46,080 nt of DNA from Pilatotrama ljubarskyi (taxonomy: Eukaryota; Basidiomycota; Agaricomycetes; Polyporales; Polyporaceae), in the NCBI GenBank assembly GCA_022385805.1, contig MU277760.1, forward strand, positions 51,924 to 98,003, in the 5' to 3' direction. The notes under the pieces are model-generated. The model was not told where the DNA came from. It searched no databases and worked only from the letters and a program-made list of their open reading frames with translations. A program made the translations under genes and the position numbers. Shown piece after piece: positions 1-10,394 of the stretch (position 1 is the stretch's first letter; every line of letters starts with the position of its first letter).

Positions 1-535
1 AAATGTCACGCTGAAAATTCGAGACACTCGGGTTTGGCATCTGGACGTTCCAAAACTGTATCCAAATGGCCTACGGATAGTCACCCACTACCGAGTTGGA
101 TTGACACCGGAGGCCGGAGGTCCCCAAGTCCCTTCGCTGGGCGTCATACAATCTAGCTGTCGGCGGATGCTGTTTTCCTTCGACAGCGACTGTGCACGCG
201 GCGAACGCGTCTGCACTTCATGGTCTAGCGCGTGGGCTGCGCATATTCAAAGGAGTCAGTCGGCAGGACGTTCGGTCGCGCAGTCGGTGACTCGACGCGA
301 TTGCTCGAGCTTGGCCGTTTCGGAGAGAGCATTTGTAGGATATCTGAACATTCAGAAAGTGATCGGGGAGAGACGCCCGGAGTGCCGGAGAAACGCGTCT
401 GTCCTGGGATCCCTTTCCTGGGACCTCGACCGAGCCTTCCTTCTCACTCCTCTCTCCCTATCCTCCACTTCCTTGCTGCTTTCGGCTGCTGGACACAGAT
501 TTCGACGACCCCATACACGACTTCACCCAACATTC
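1..535. other. 5' flank of the transcription factor gene
   Basis: I see no convincing coding sequence here. Open frames overlap this stretch but lack coherent protein character, and they run into the first exon of the zinc-cluster gene. The last 100 bases are pyrimidine-rich, as expected for a fungal promoter and 5' leader. Confidence 0.4.
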
Positions 536-3500
536 ATGTCGTCGCCCGAGGAAGACTACAACGACGGGGACTCCGTCCAGAACGCGAAGAAACGGAGGAT
601 CCAGCGGGCTTGCGATATGTGCAGGCGCAAGAAGAGTGCGTCCTCTTTGCAGCACTTTCATACGTCCAAGGGTATTGATCGGTCCCTATTCCGTGCAGTC
701 CGATGTGTGTACCGTTCGTTGCGCCATTGCTGGCCCGGTACGAGGTCATGACCTTCCCACCCGCAGGTGACGGCGCACAGATGCCAAACAACCGCTGTTC
801 CAACTGCGTTTCCTATCGCCTCGAGTGCACGTACGTCGAGGCGGCCAAGGTGCGTCTCCGGTGCATATCCCGAGCGTTCGGGCATTCCTGAGCTCCCCCT
901 AGAAGCGCGGGCCCCCCAAAGGGTGAGTTGACCCCCGTTTTGCACGCTGACGGACCCAGATGAGTCATACACCTCCCATTCAGTTACGTGGAGAGCCTGG
1001 AGACCCGCCTCGAGAAGATGGAGAAACTCCTGAACAAGGTACGCCTCCCCGCCTCTCTTCCGCGCGATCCCGCGAGCAGCGCTCTGAGTGGCGGCACACC
1101 ATGCATTTACCAATTATCGTACCATTCATTTGCAGCTATGCCCAAATGCCGACTTTACGAAAGAGCTCGGTGGAAGCTTCGACAGGGACGCGTGGCTCAC
1201 GGAGCGAAACGGCGAATCGTCAGGCGCAGGCAAGTCAGCGTACGGCATCACCTCTCAGCCGTCCCCCTCCGTTATCACCTCGCCGCCCACACTTCCGCAG
1301 TCATCATCGCAGGTCGAAGACGACCTTGACCCTAGCGATGACGAGATCATCGCCCAGCGGAATATTGTGCAGAAGCTGTCCAAGATGTCTGTCAACCCGA
1401 GCCAGATGCGCTATCACGGCAAGTCGAGCAGCCTGCTCTTCATACAGACCGCGATGGACCTGAAGCACGAGTACGCCGGCGTCCATCTACCGTCGACGAT
1501 CGACCCTGACGCGCATAACGTCCTGCTGCGGCGGCATCAGCAACATTGGAGTCTTCATCCCGTGGGTCGAGGTATTCATACCAACGGTACGGTCAATTGA
1601 TGATAAATCACGCAGTGGGTGACTTCGACTGTGCACGATGAGCTCCCGCCGCACAAGGACTTCCCACCTCCGGACCTCATGGACACGCTCGTCGACTTGT
1701 ATTTTGTGCACATGAACGCGTACGTGCCGCTGCTCCACCGACCAACGTTCGAGCAGGGCATCAAGGAGGGCGTGCACCTGGTCGACGAGGGCTTCGGCTC
1801 GACGGTCCTTCTCGTATGTGCCAACGGCGCGCGGTTTACCGACGACCCGCGCGTGCTCCTCGGAGGCTACGACACGGCCCAATCATCCGGCTGGAAATGG
1901 TTCCAGCAGGTGCAGATGGTGCGCAAGTCCCTCCTGGCACCTCCTCGGCTGTACGACCTACAAATCTACGCGGTACGTGACGTGTTCTACCCGCCGGTCT
2001 CCGGTCCCCGTACGCGACGTGACGTTCATGCTGTTCTTCTGTTCCGCTTTTCCTCCGATCGTACGGCTCGCTGGATGAATGCAAATGGCGCGCGAATCTA
2101 GCTTACGGCAAGCTTCCTCCAAGGGACGTCCGCGCCGCAGGCGTGCTGGACTATCATCGGTATCGGCATCCGGATGGCGCAGGACGTCGGCGCACATCGC
2201 AAGAAGGTGTACAGCACGAAGCCGACGATAGAGGAGGAGCTGTGGAGGCGGGCGTTCTGGTACATCTCTCGTCACGTTTGATTGGTCGGAATCTGGACTA
2301 ACATGGCTGGCGCTGTAGGGCTTTGGTCGCGATGGACAGGCACGCGAGTTTCGCTCTCGGACGACCGTGCGCTATCCAGGACGAAGAGTGAGTATCGACC
2401 ATGGGGGCCCAGGAAGAGCGGTTCTCATTCACTCGGTTTACGCAGTTTCGACCTCGACCTTCCGACAGAATGCGATGACGAGTACTGGGCGCACCCCGAC
2501 CCAGAGCAAGCCTTCAAGCAGCCTCCGGGAAAGCCGTCGACGATCACATTCTTCAATTGCTACATCCGCCTGCACCAGATCCTCGCTTTCGCGCTGCGCA
2601 CCATCGTAGGTCAAGTCTTCACTCGCCACCTTCTCCGGCTCACGAGTCGCTATTGGGTCCCTTTGCCTGCAGTATTCGATCAACAAGTCGAAAGCGCTGC
2701 TCGGTTTCGTGGGGCAGCAGTGGGAGCAGCACATCGTCGCTGAGCTCGACTCTGCCCTCAACAAGTGGATCGACTCGGTTCCTGACCACTGTCAGTCCGC
2801 CGTTACTTCTTTCTTCCGTGCCCTTGCTCATGCCCCCCCATAGTGCGCTGGGATCCCAGCCGCGAAAACCTGCTATTCCTGAACCAGTCTGCGAATCTCT
2901 ACGCCCACTACTACCAGCTCCAAATCGCCGTGCACCGCCCGTTCATCTCGTCTCCTCGCAAGCCTTCGCCGCTGTTGTTCCCCTCCCTGGCGATCTGTAC
3001 GAACGCGGCACGCTCGTGCATCCATGTCCTGGACGTGCAGTACAAACGTGCCGGAGCCCCGACGTACTTCAATCAGATGGCTCTCTTCACAGCGGGGATC
3101 GTGCTCTTGCTGAACATATGGGGCGGGAAGCGCTCTGGGCTATCGACGGATCCTGCGAAGGAGATGGCGGACGTGCACAAGTGCATGAAGATGCTCAAGG
3201 AGCTGGAAGCCCAGTACGTGCTACGTCGCCTGCTGCTTGTGATGAATTGCTGAACTGGTTGGCTCTGAAGTTGGCATGTTGCTGGTCGACTCTGGTGAGC
3301 CCGCTTTGTACGTTCACAATGCGCGCTATCTAACACATCGTAGGGACATACTGTATGAACTTGCGTCGGTCGGAGACCTTCCTCTCCCGCAGGCATCCCC
3401 GGCTCCTAGCCAGAAACGCGATCGTGACTCGGACAGCCCGATGTCTGCCTCGAGACCGTCCACGGCGAACAACTCCCCGCGACCGGTGCCTGTGGACTGC

Positions 3501-4298
3501 GGGCGGGCCTTTGCCGGCCACAGACGTGTCTCGAAGGACGGTGGTCCCTCGCTCGCCTCCACGACGTTCGCACAGCCGCTGCGCGCGCAGTCGCACGCGC
3601 AATCATCAGCGTCTACACCCGCTGCTGCGTCCGACTCGGAGAAGCCGTCGTCTTCTGGGGCGTCCAACGGCAGCGGCAACGGCAGCGCATTCTTTGCTCT
3701 CCCCGTACATACGGAAGAGCTGGGCCGGATCCCTCTCCATCCAGGGTTCAGCACGAACTACCCGCAGGAGTGGCCGTTGGGAATGGCGCAGCAGCATCAG
3801 CAACACGTTCCTTCCATAGGTTCCTCTTCCCGAACGCCCTCGTCGTCCGACCCTGGACGGACCCCAGGCCCCGGTGGGAACCAGTTCGACCCACGGGTAC
3901 TGTCCATGTTCAACATGCCCAGTGGGACGTCGTACAACGAGATGTTCACAGCTCCGGCGGCGGCGGCGGCTGCTCCAGAAGCGTCGGCCTACTCCGCCAC
4001 GTTCTCGCACGAGTTGCAAACGATGCCGGCTGCGGGTTCAGGTGCAGACTTGGGGAACGCGGGGATCCCTACGTTGACGCCTCAGGAATTGGCGTTTGCG
4101 GATAACGCGCTTGATATGTGGTCCTCTGCGCCGACCGGATTTGAGTGAGTAGCTGTTGTGGAAGGCCTCCGTTGCGATGCGATATGGGCTGACTGCATTT
4201 CGTGAACGCTTAGGTGGGCCGATTGGGGCACGTATATCAACAACGTGAGCGGAATGAACCAGCCGAGTGGGCAGACGCAACCTCCGCCGGGAACATAG
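536..4298 (+). CDS. Zn(2)-Cys(6) fungal-specific transcription factor (multi-exon)
   Basis: This is a nuclear DNA-binding regulator of the Gal4-type zinc-cluster class. The N-terminus starts MSSPEED and leads into a basic stretch and a binuclear cluster with six cysteines (CDMC, RC, RCSNC, EC) in C-x2-C-x6-C spacing. A short coiled coil (YVESLETRLEKMEKLL) follows, as is usual for dimerisation. The middle holds the fungal transcription factor regulatory domain, recognisable from LVDLYFVHMNAYVPLLHRPTF and, further on, RRAFW...MDRHASFALGRPCAIQDED. The tail is Ser/Pro/Gly-rich with an Ala run, and the last exon ends SGQTQPPPGT. At least ten short introns are needed. The terminal intron (TTTGA, then gtgagtagct...cttag, then GTGGGCC) joins cleanly into a stop at 4296-4298. 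Basidiomycete relatives are often labelled xylanolytic-activator-like, but the target genes cannot be read from sequence. The class is very sure; the exact exon list is less so. Confidence 0.9.
699..704 (+). other. 6-nt microexon (TCCGAT) inside the zinc cluster
   Basis: The first coding exon ends at 635 (AAGAAGA, donor gtgcgt at 636). A 63-bp intron ends at cag 698. Six bases, TCCGAT, follow, and a second 62-bp intron (gtgtgt at 705 to cag at 766) leads to GTGACGGC. Joining these gives K-K-I-R-C-D-G-A-Q. That restores the third zinc-binding cysteine and the C-x2-C-x6-C spacing. Skipping the six bases would keep the frame but delete that cysteine. Confidence 0.8.
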
Positions 4299-4956
4299 AT
4301 CAAACATTGCAGCAGGCCGCTTTGAATCGCCCCAACTTTCCTAGACCATCATTGTCCACCGTGTTCTGTACGTTGGCCCTGCCTCGACTTGTTCTATGTA
4401 GCGTGAGATACCCGCCTGGACACAGGGACGCTTCGTGATCGTTCCACTGGCTCGGTCGTATTCCTCCTCCACTCCCTCCCCTGCTCAGCCTCGATGTATC
4501 TGTCCTCGGTATTGGTCGCTCTGCCTGCACCCGCACCTCTCTGTCTTGCTGCTGTCCTTCACTAATCATTGTCCATGTGATATCCTACTGTATTCGTATC
4601 CTTAGATCGCCGATCTATGACGTCTCCATGGTCTCATATTTCCTGCTTGAGCTTCCTTCAGCCTCTCGTCCGGGCGCTTAGTCGGTAGGGGTTCACTCTC
4701 TTCAGACGCGTACGGGTTCGTTCGAGCCAAGACACATGGCCGACGACGGTGATTACATTCTTGCCTCGATCGCAGGATGAAGTCCATAGTGAGTCTAGCT
4801 CGACTGTATAGTGGATAAAGGAGGCTGACCGGGCTTTGGCTGGCTTTCTTCTCCTTTCTTTCCCGCTGTCAGCACATGCAGCTTCTCCTGAGCGGGAGGC
4901 GCACCCTTTATCTGCAACGCCCTCGGCTGCTACATCTACACCGGCCCGTGTAAAAG
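4299..4956. other. Intergenic region between transcription factor and F-box gene
   Basis: No coding sequence or RNA gene is recognisable. The first part should be the 3' UTR of the upstream gene and the last 150 bases the promoter of the F-box gene. I see no strong TATA box; the nearest is a weak tatagtgg/ggataaagg stretch near 4805-4820. Confidence 0.4.
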
Positions 4957-6680
4957 ATGCCACCTGTTGCTCTCAACGACGACGTTCTCCGGCATGTCGT
5001 CTCGTTTCTCCACGGCCGCGATGCCCTCCAAGTCGCATTGTGCTCGAAGCATATGTCTGACCTCGCGCTTCCTCGCGTCGCGGCGATCGCTATATGCGAA
5101 AGTCCCAGAGACCTCCGCGAAACCTGGAAATACATGCTCTCCGGTACCCCTCCCCGTGTGCAGTACCTGGAGGAACTGTACATCTCATACTTCACGTTCG
5201 ACTACCCCGCTCAGGACGCCGAAGCCGCTCAACAGCTGTTCTCTGACTACTGGCATTTCTCGGACGTCAGTCTGATAGGCGACCTTCTCCTGCAGGCTCC
5301 GAGGATGCGTCGGGTGACGCTGGAGAGGCTACATCCGTGCCTGCGCGTCGACCCCCGCATCGGCCAAGCCCTCGCGTCCATGGATCGACTCGTCGCCGCC
5401 GACTTCTCCACCGTAGCGGACTCGACCTTCGCGCTCATGCCGCCTATGAACGAGAACCTGCGCCGCCTCAGGTTGTGGTACTTCTGGGATGAAGATGACC
5501 ACCTCCCGGGCGAGACAAAGACATTGCCCCCTCTCTTAACGACTCTGGGACGTTACCGGCATCTCCATACGCTGGAACTGTGGAACTTAGACCCCCCGGC
5601 CGACGGTGTCCGCCAGTACTTCTCGGCGGACACTATGCCCAGCCTCTCTTCTATCCGGAATCTCAAGTTTCACATGGTGTCTGTGGGCGCGTTGGAGCTG
5701 GTCGAGTTCTGCCCGAACCTACTGAGCGTCGACTTCGCTCTCGCTCAAGACGAACCAGTTGCCAATCTCCCTGACGGTCCGCAATGGCCCCATCTACGAC
5801 GGCTGACGCTCTCCACATTCCGGGTGATTCCCTCACTCCTGAACCGCCTCCAAACGGTGGATCAGCTACAAATCACGGACACGCTGGAGATGGGCGAGGA
5901 AAACGCGGAAAATGAGGAAGACGAGGAGGACAACGTCACCGAACTTCTGAAGCTCATCGAGCGAACGTCTCCCATCGGAATGTCTCTCTCCGTGGCGAGC
6001 GAATCTGCACCGACGATGTTCTGGAGCAGAGTGGCGGCGCTCGCTCCTCGCTTACGATCCATGCAGTTGACGGTATTGCTGGTGGGCTTGTCGCTAGCGA
6101 ACAAATACTGGCTGGTCAGTGATTGCACATAGGCCAGGCGTATAGATGGGCTGAAGAGACGTGATTGCAGGACGCCCTTCCCGATGCATTGCGTCCCCTG
6201 CCCTTGATGCATCTGTCCTTGGGTATACCGAGGGCATATGACGTATCGAAACCACCGCCCCTCGGAGAAAGCGAGGTGTCGGATTCGCCTGCGGCGGATG
6301 GACGACTTGATGCCGATACTAGCGAAGTCGAATGGCAGCTCGCTGAGACTATTGCGGCCTTGCCGGCGGGCCTCGCGGCTGCCATTCCCACACTGCGTCT
6401 CCTCTCTATGACTTCTGCACTACATTATCGCGATATTCTGGAGGGGCCTGCGCGGCCCGACGACGAACTACATCGAAGGTTCAGAAGATCTGAGAGCCGT
6501 TTCGGGGACGACACAATGGATGTGAGATACTGGCGTATCGTCGTCGATGGACAACAGCGGTATGTGAAGGAAGTGTCGGCTATATCTGAAGAGGCGGAGC
6601 GTATGCGCGCACTCGCCGTAGCCGTCGGCAGAGGCGACGCACTAGTGGGGCTCATAGATAGACTTCTCTCACCGTTGTAA
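4957..6680 (+). CDS. F-box-like / leucine-rich-repeat protein, paralog 1 (intact)
   Basis: This is a probable substrate-recognition subunit of an SCF ubiquitin ligase. The N-terminus (LNDDVLRHVVSFLHGRDALQ, then LALPRV) fits the F-box-like helices typical of Agaricomycete families. It is followed by about 400 residues of irregular leucine-rich segments (LERLHPCL, LRRLRLWY, CPNLLSVD). One intron, 6115-6170 (gtcagt...ttgcag), joins NKYWL to DALPDALRPL. Exons of 1158 and 510 nt give 555 aa. An acidic insert (EENAENEEDEEDN) sits around residue 310. The gene is the first of four related copies between 4.9 and 11.2 kb. It differs from the intact copy at 8408-10144 by many substitutions but keeps the same intron site. 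The substrate is unknown. The F-box call rests on motif character, not on a profile search. Confidence 0.8.
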
Positions 6681-6972
6681 CGAACTAAGTGTTGCCATGC
6701 AAGCTACGAGGCGATGTTTTCAACGAGGGCTTGCGCATTATGTTCGGAGTCTGTGTTTTCCCGCCTACGTTGCCTTGCCCCTGCCATCGCGGCGGCGGTC
6801 ATGTCAGAGCCTGTAAGATCTCTTGCCACATCCTCCGAACGACTATTGCTTAGCTGACGCGGGTTCCCCAGGGACACATGGGGTCGCCCGACCATTCTTC
6901 CATCACCAGCTCACTTGTCCATAGTGTCTCATGCCCACAGATGTTGCATCACGAACGCGTGGCAGCAACACG
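6681..6972. other. Intergenic region between F-box paralogs 1 and 2
   Basis: This 292-bp spacer has no recognisable gene, repeat or TATA box. Confidence 0.3.
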
Positions 6973-8370
6973 ATGTCGTCTCTCGTGTCCCTCGACTACG
7001 ACGTGCTGGTCGATATCGTCTTGTATCTGCTCGGCCGGAGCGCGCTCGACCTCGCGCTATCATGTTGCAAGGAGCTATACGAGCTAGCCCTGCCTTGAAT
7101 CTCTGCCGTTGCCACATGCTCAAGCCCGGAGGAGCTCCGCAGTCTCTGGCGTACATGTTATTGCATCCTCAATCCTCGCCTCCTCGTCCAGCACTTGGTC
7201 GAGCTGGATATCACTCGCGGCACTTTCGAAGATCGGGAAGAGATGGCCGAATTCGGAGACTCGGATTGCTGGGACATCTCGCAAGCCCATCTCGTGCTGA
7301 GTCTCCTGCGTCAAGCCACGGCTGTCCGGAGGCTTACTATCGAACGGCTGCACCCCCTCCTCGAGGCAAAGCCAGAGATCGGCGACGCGCTCGCCACCAT
7401 GACACGCCTCCTCGACGTGGACTTCTCTACCGTCTCCGATGCGACGCTTGACCTCATTCCGGCGCTGAAGAGGCACGCGGAGGCTTCGGTTGGCTTATGA
7501 CGGAGAGGAAGACGAGCTGGAGGACGAGGTCGGTATGCATTCGGTCCCGCGCCTCCTCACTTTTCTCGCCCCGTTCCAGCAGCTCCGTAGGCTGGAACTG
7601 GACAAGTTCAGTCCACAGATGGAGGGCTTTATGAACCCCCCTTGGTTCCCCACCATGCGCACCCTCCGCATGCACAGCGTCTCCACAGCCGCCGTCATGC
7701 TGGTTGACTTCTGTCCAAACCTCTGTGCGCTCGACTTGCGTCTGGACAGGGAAAAGGTCTCGTGCTATCCGAGCAAAGACGGGAACACCTGGGAGTCCCT
7801 GACCAGCTCAGAGTTGGGCTGGGCTTGGGAAGTCTATCTCATCAGAAACCGGCTCAAGACGATCGACCGCCTCGTTCTCACGGAGGCCCTCGAGCAGGTA
7901 GATTGCCCCGTTCCGCCGCGGGAACACTCTTTGACCATAGCCTTCTTCGAACTGCTTGAGATCACATCCCCGTGAGCCTAACGCTCCCTGTGGCAGGCGG
8001 CGCGACTCCGATGACGTTTTGGCCAGAGGTCCTCGCACTCGCACCAAGGCTGTGTATCTCGTCGCTGAAGGTCGAGATGTCGTCTCTGTCAGAGCAGAAT
8101 GGAGCCTGGCTGGTATATAAGAGCGACTAAACACGTGTCTCGTGTGCGGTCTGATAGTCGTAGCCTGTTGCAGGACAACGTCCCGGATGCCTTACGATCG
8201 CTTCCTCTCCTCTACCTGCACATCGAGCTGCCCAAGACAAAGACCGTACGCTCGCCTGTCCCTACAGTTTCTGGCACAGGACTGAGCGTAGAAGAGATCA
8301 CCGTTCTCACAGACGGGCCGATGCCTGTGCTCATCTCGACACGACTCCGGCGACGGATCCAGTCATGTAG
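6973..8370 (+). pseudogene. Decayed F-box/LRR paralog 2
   Basis: This is a broken copy of the neighbouring F-box family. The N-terminus (MSSLVSLDYDVLVDIVLYLL, then LALP) aligns with the F-box of paralog 3. Codon 42 is TGA at 7096-7098, where the paralogs have Arg (LPRVSA), consistent with CGA to TGA. A one-base frameshift lies near 7470-7478, just before RRLRLAYDGEED. A second lies near 7970-7975 at ITSP/SLTLPV. The conserved intron site is still visible at about 8118 (gtatat...ttgcag, then DNVPDALRSLPL). After LPKTKT about 60 residues are missing before ITVLTDGP. The C-terminal part then ends near the 3' end of the convergent paralog 3. Five independent lesions make sequencing error an unlikely sole cause. 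It may still be transcribed. Confidence 0.8.
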
Positions 8371-8407
8371 GTTTCCTATCAGAGCGTACTTTGGGATGCT
8401 AACACAA

Positions 8408-10144
8408 TCAGATCGTCGAGAGAGCGCCCACGTTCATCTCCTCCGCCAAGGCACGCACCGCCTCTCCCTCCACCGACGACAATTCCCTCAGCCTCCGCGT
8501 ATCCCCCTCCCCAACGACCCGCCACTGCCGGCGGGGGCCCGGCTCGCAGGGGACCCCGCTCCGACCCTGGGCCATCGTATCGTCATCCTCCCCTCGTCCC
8601 GTCAAATTGGCCGGATTCGGGCCCGCGTCCGTGATGACGAGGAAGCGCAGCGTCGGGATGGCCGCCACGAGCCTCTGCGGCAGCGCAGCGACGGACGCGC
8701 CGCGACGCTCGTCAATCCGCTTCGCCGCCGCCGCGCGGCGTCGGACTTCCCTTGCGTTGTGCTCCGCGTCGGGGGCGAAGGGGAACCTGAACAGGAGGAA
8801 GCGCGTCTTCGGCAGGTCGAGGTGCAAGTAGACGAGCGGGAGCGGGCGCAGCGCGTCCGGGACGTTGTCCTGTTCACGGGCCAAGCGGCGATCAGCACAG
8901 ACCTCGACGAGCATGCGCACAGGAAACCGTCTTACCAGCCACGCTACGTTCTCCTCCGCGATGGCCGCAATGTCGATCTTCAGCGACAGGATGCGCAGCC
9001 GCGGCGCGAGCGCCGGGACCTCGCTCCAGAACGCCATGGGCGTCGCGCCGACCTCGACAGGGAGCGCGAGGCTAATCGGGGACGCGGCGGCGAGCAAGTC
9101 GAGGAGCGCCCTGATGCTCGCCTGGCCGCGTCTCGAGATGGGGAACGCATCCACGGTGATCTGCACGCGGTCCACGGCCTGCAGCCGGTTCCTGACGAGG
9201 AGCGCCTCCCGGAGCGATGCCAGCTTGAGCTCGGTCAACTCGCCCGACCCCCATGCGCGACCGGCGCCTGCCACCAGCGGAGGTATGGCATTCTCGACCT
9301 TTTCCTCGTCCACGAGCAAGTCGAGCTTGGAGAGGTTCGGGCAGAGATCGACCAGGGGCAAGGCGGCCGAGGCGACGTCCTGCATGCTGAGGATGCGGAG
9401 CGCAGGGAAGCGCGGCGCGCGCTCTGGCATGGGCTCCGGCCACGGGTCAAACTCCGCGATCTCGAGCGTGTGCAGCTGCTGCAGCGGCGCGAGCAGGTCT
9501 AGGAGCGGCGCCATCGTGTGCGAGTCCGTGTCGTCGTCCTCCATTGCCGTGTCCTCGTCTCCCGGATACGCGAGCCGCAGCCGCCGGAGGCCCCTGGTCA
9601 GGTTCGCGACGAGGCCGAACGTGTGCTCCGAGACGGTGCTGAATCCCGCGGAGACGAGGCGCGGGAGGGCGCAGAGCGCCGCGCCGATCTCCGGTCTTTC
9701 CTGGAGGAGGGGATTCAGCCGATCGAGCTTGAGCCTCCGGAGCGCTGTCGCTCGGAGCAGAAGGTCTCGGACAAGATGCGCCTGCGAGAAGTCCCAGTAC
9801 TCGTCCTGCTCCTCCTCGGACTCGGACTCGTCGCCGTCTTCTGAGCGAGCTCCCGCTTCCCCTGCGAACGTCGTATAATTGATAGACAAATCTTCCAGGT
9901 ATCGGACCGGGCGACGGGGGCCGGACAGCATGTACGCGCAGAGGTCACGGAGCTGTGCCGGACTGGAGCACTCCGCGACGGCGGAAACCCGAGGCAAAGC
10001 GAGCTCCGAAAGCTCCTTGCAGCAGAGAGCCAGGTGGAGCGCGTCGCGGCCGTGCAGGTATGGCGCGATGCCGGCTAGGGTGTCGTAGTTGAGGGACAGA
10101 AGAGACGGCTGTGCTCGGGATCCGAGACGGACCGTGACGGGCAT
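8408..10144 (-). CDS. F-box-like / leucine-rich-repeat protein, paralog 3 (intact)
   Basis: This is a probable SCF adaptor. The N-terminal F-box-like segment (LNYDTLAGIAPYLHGRDALH, then LALPRVSAV) is followed by leucine-rich segments and an acidic stretch (EDGDESESEEEQDEY, about residues 118-132). Read without splicing, it is 578 aa. At the exact place where paralogs 1 and 2 have an intron, it contains 66 bases with GT-AG ends, no stop and a length divisible by three (8870-8935). Splicing would give 556 aa, almost the same as paralog 1 (555 aa), so I favour the spliced form. A TATA-like sequence lies about 100 bases upstream of the start. It is convergent with decayed paralog 2. Confidence 0.85.
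   Translation of the reverse strand: MPVTVRLGSRAQPSLLSLNYDTLAGIAPYLHGRDALHLALCCKELSELALPRVSAVAECSSPAQLRDLCAYMLSGPRRPVRYLEDLSINYTTFAGEAGARSEDGDESESEEEQDEYWDFSQAHLVRDLLLRATALRRLKLDRLNPLLQERPEIGAALCALPRLVSAGFSTVSEHTFGLVANLTRGLRRLRLAYPGDEDTAMEDDDTDSHTMAPLLDLLAPLQQLHTLEIAEFDPWPEPMPERAPRFPALRILSMQDVASAALPLVDLCPNLSKLDLLVDEEKVENAIPPLVAGAGRAWGSGELTELKLASLREALLVRNRLQAVDRVQITVDAFPISRRGQASIRALLDLLAAASPISLALPVEVGATPMAFWSEVPALAPRLRILSLKIDIAAIAEENVAWLVRRFPVRMLVEVCADRRLAREQDNVPDALRPLPLVYLHLDLPKTRFLLFRFPFAPDAEHNAREVRRRAAAAKRIDERRGASVAALPQRLVAAIPTLRFLVITDAGPNPANLTGRGEDDDTMAQGRSGVPCEPGPRRQWRVVGEGDTRRLRELSSVEGEAVRALAEEMNVGALSTI
8870..8935 (-). other. Stop-free 66-nt intron, in frame
   Basis: On the minus strand this begins gtaagacgg and ends cgtgaacag. 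It lies between GTAGCGTGGCTG and GACAACGTCCCG, the junction that is spliced in the plus-strand paralogs at 6115-6170 and about 8118-8178. At 66 nt (22 codons without a stop), both spliced and retained forms stay in frame. The 22 retained residues (VRRFPVRMLVEV...) have no counterpart in paralog 1. Confidence 0.75.
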
Positions 10145-10242
10145 GGCGCGCGGATGCTCAGGCTGATGAAGCTGGGGTGGGCAGGAGATCTAGCGACGAC
10201 GGAGCAGATGAGACCGACCTGTGCCGGGTAGTAAGCAGACGT

Positions 10243-10248
10243 TATATA
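10243..10248 (-). promoter_or_regulatory. TATA-like box of F-box paralog 3
   Basis: The sequence reads ggtatataac on the minus strand. It lies about 98 bp upstream of the start codon at 10144, a plausible distance for a fungal core promoter with a short leader. Confidence 0.5.
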
Positions 10249-10394
10249 CCATAGGCGGCCAGGAGCTTTGGCCAGAGCTTTGTGTCCTACCGTCCCTGGC
10301 ATTGTACGCTTACCGCATGCGTCGTGGCGATCAGTTTGCAAGGTCAGCGCGACACGCTGTAGCGCAAGTCCAGGTCCATGCAATGCGAGGCTCA

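Noticed and set aside
8110..8120. tatataag near 8115 as a promoter TATA box
   Set aside because: It is the start (gtatat) of the conserved intron in F-box pseudogene 2.
8099..9502. Plus-strand frame of 467 codons opposite F-box paralog 3
   Set aside because: It has Arg/Glu/Gln-rich nonsense composition. The minus strand encodes a recognisable paralog.
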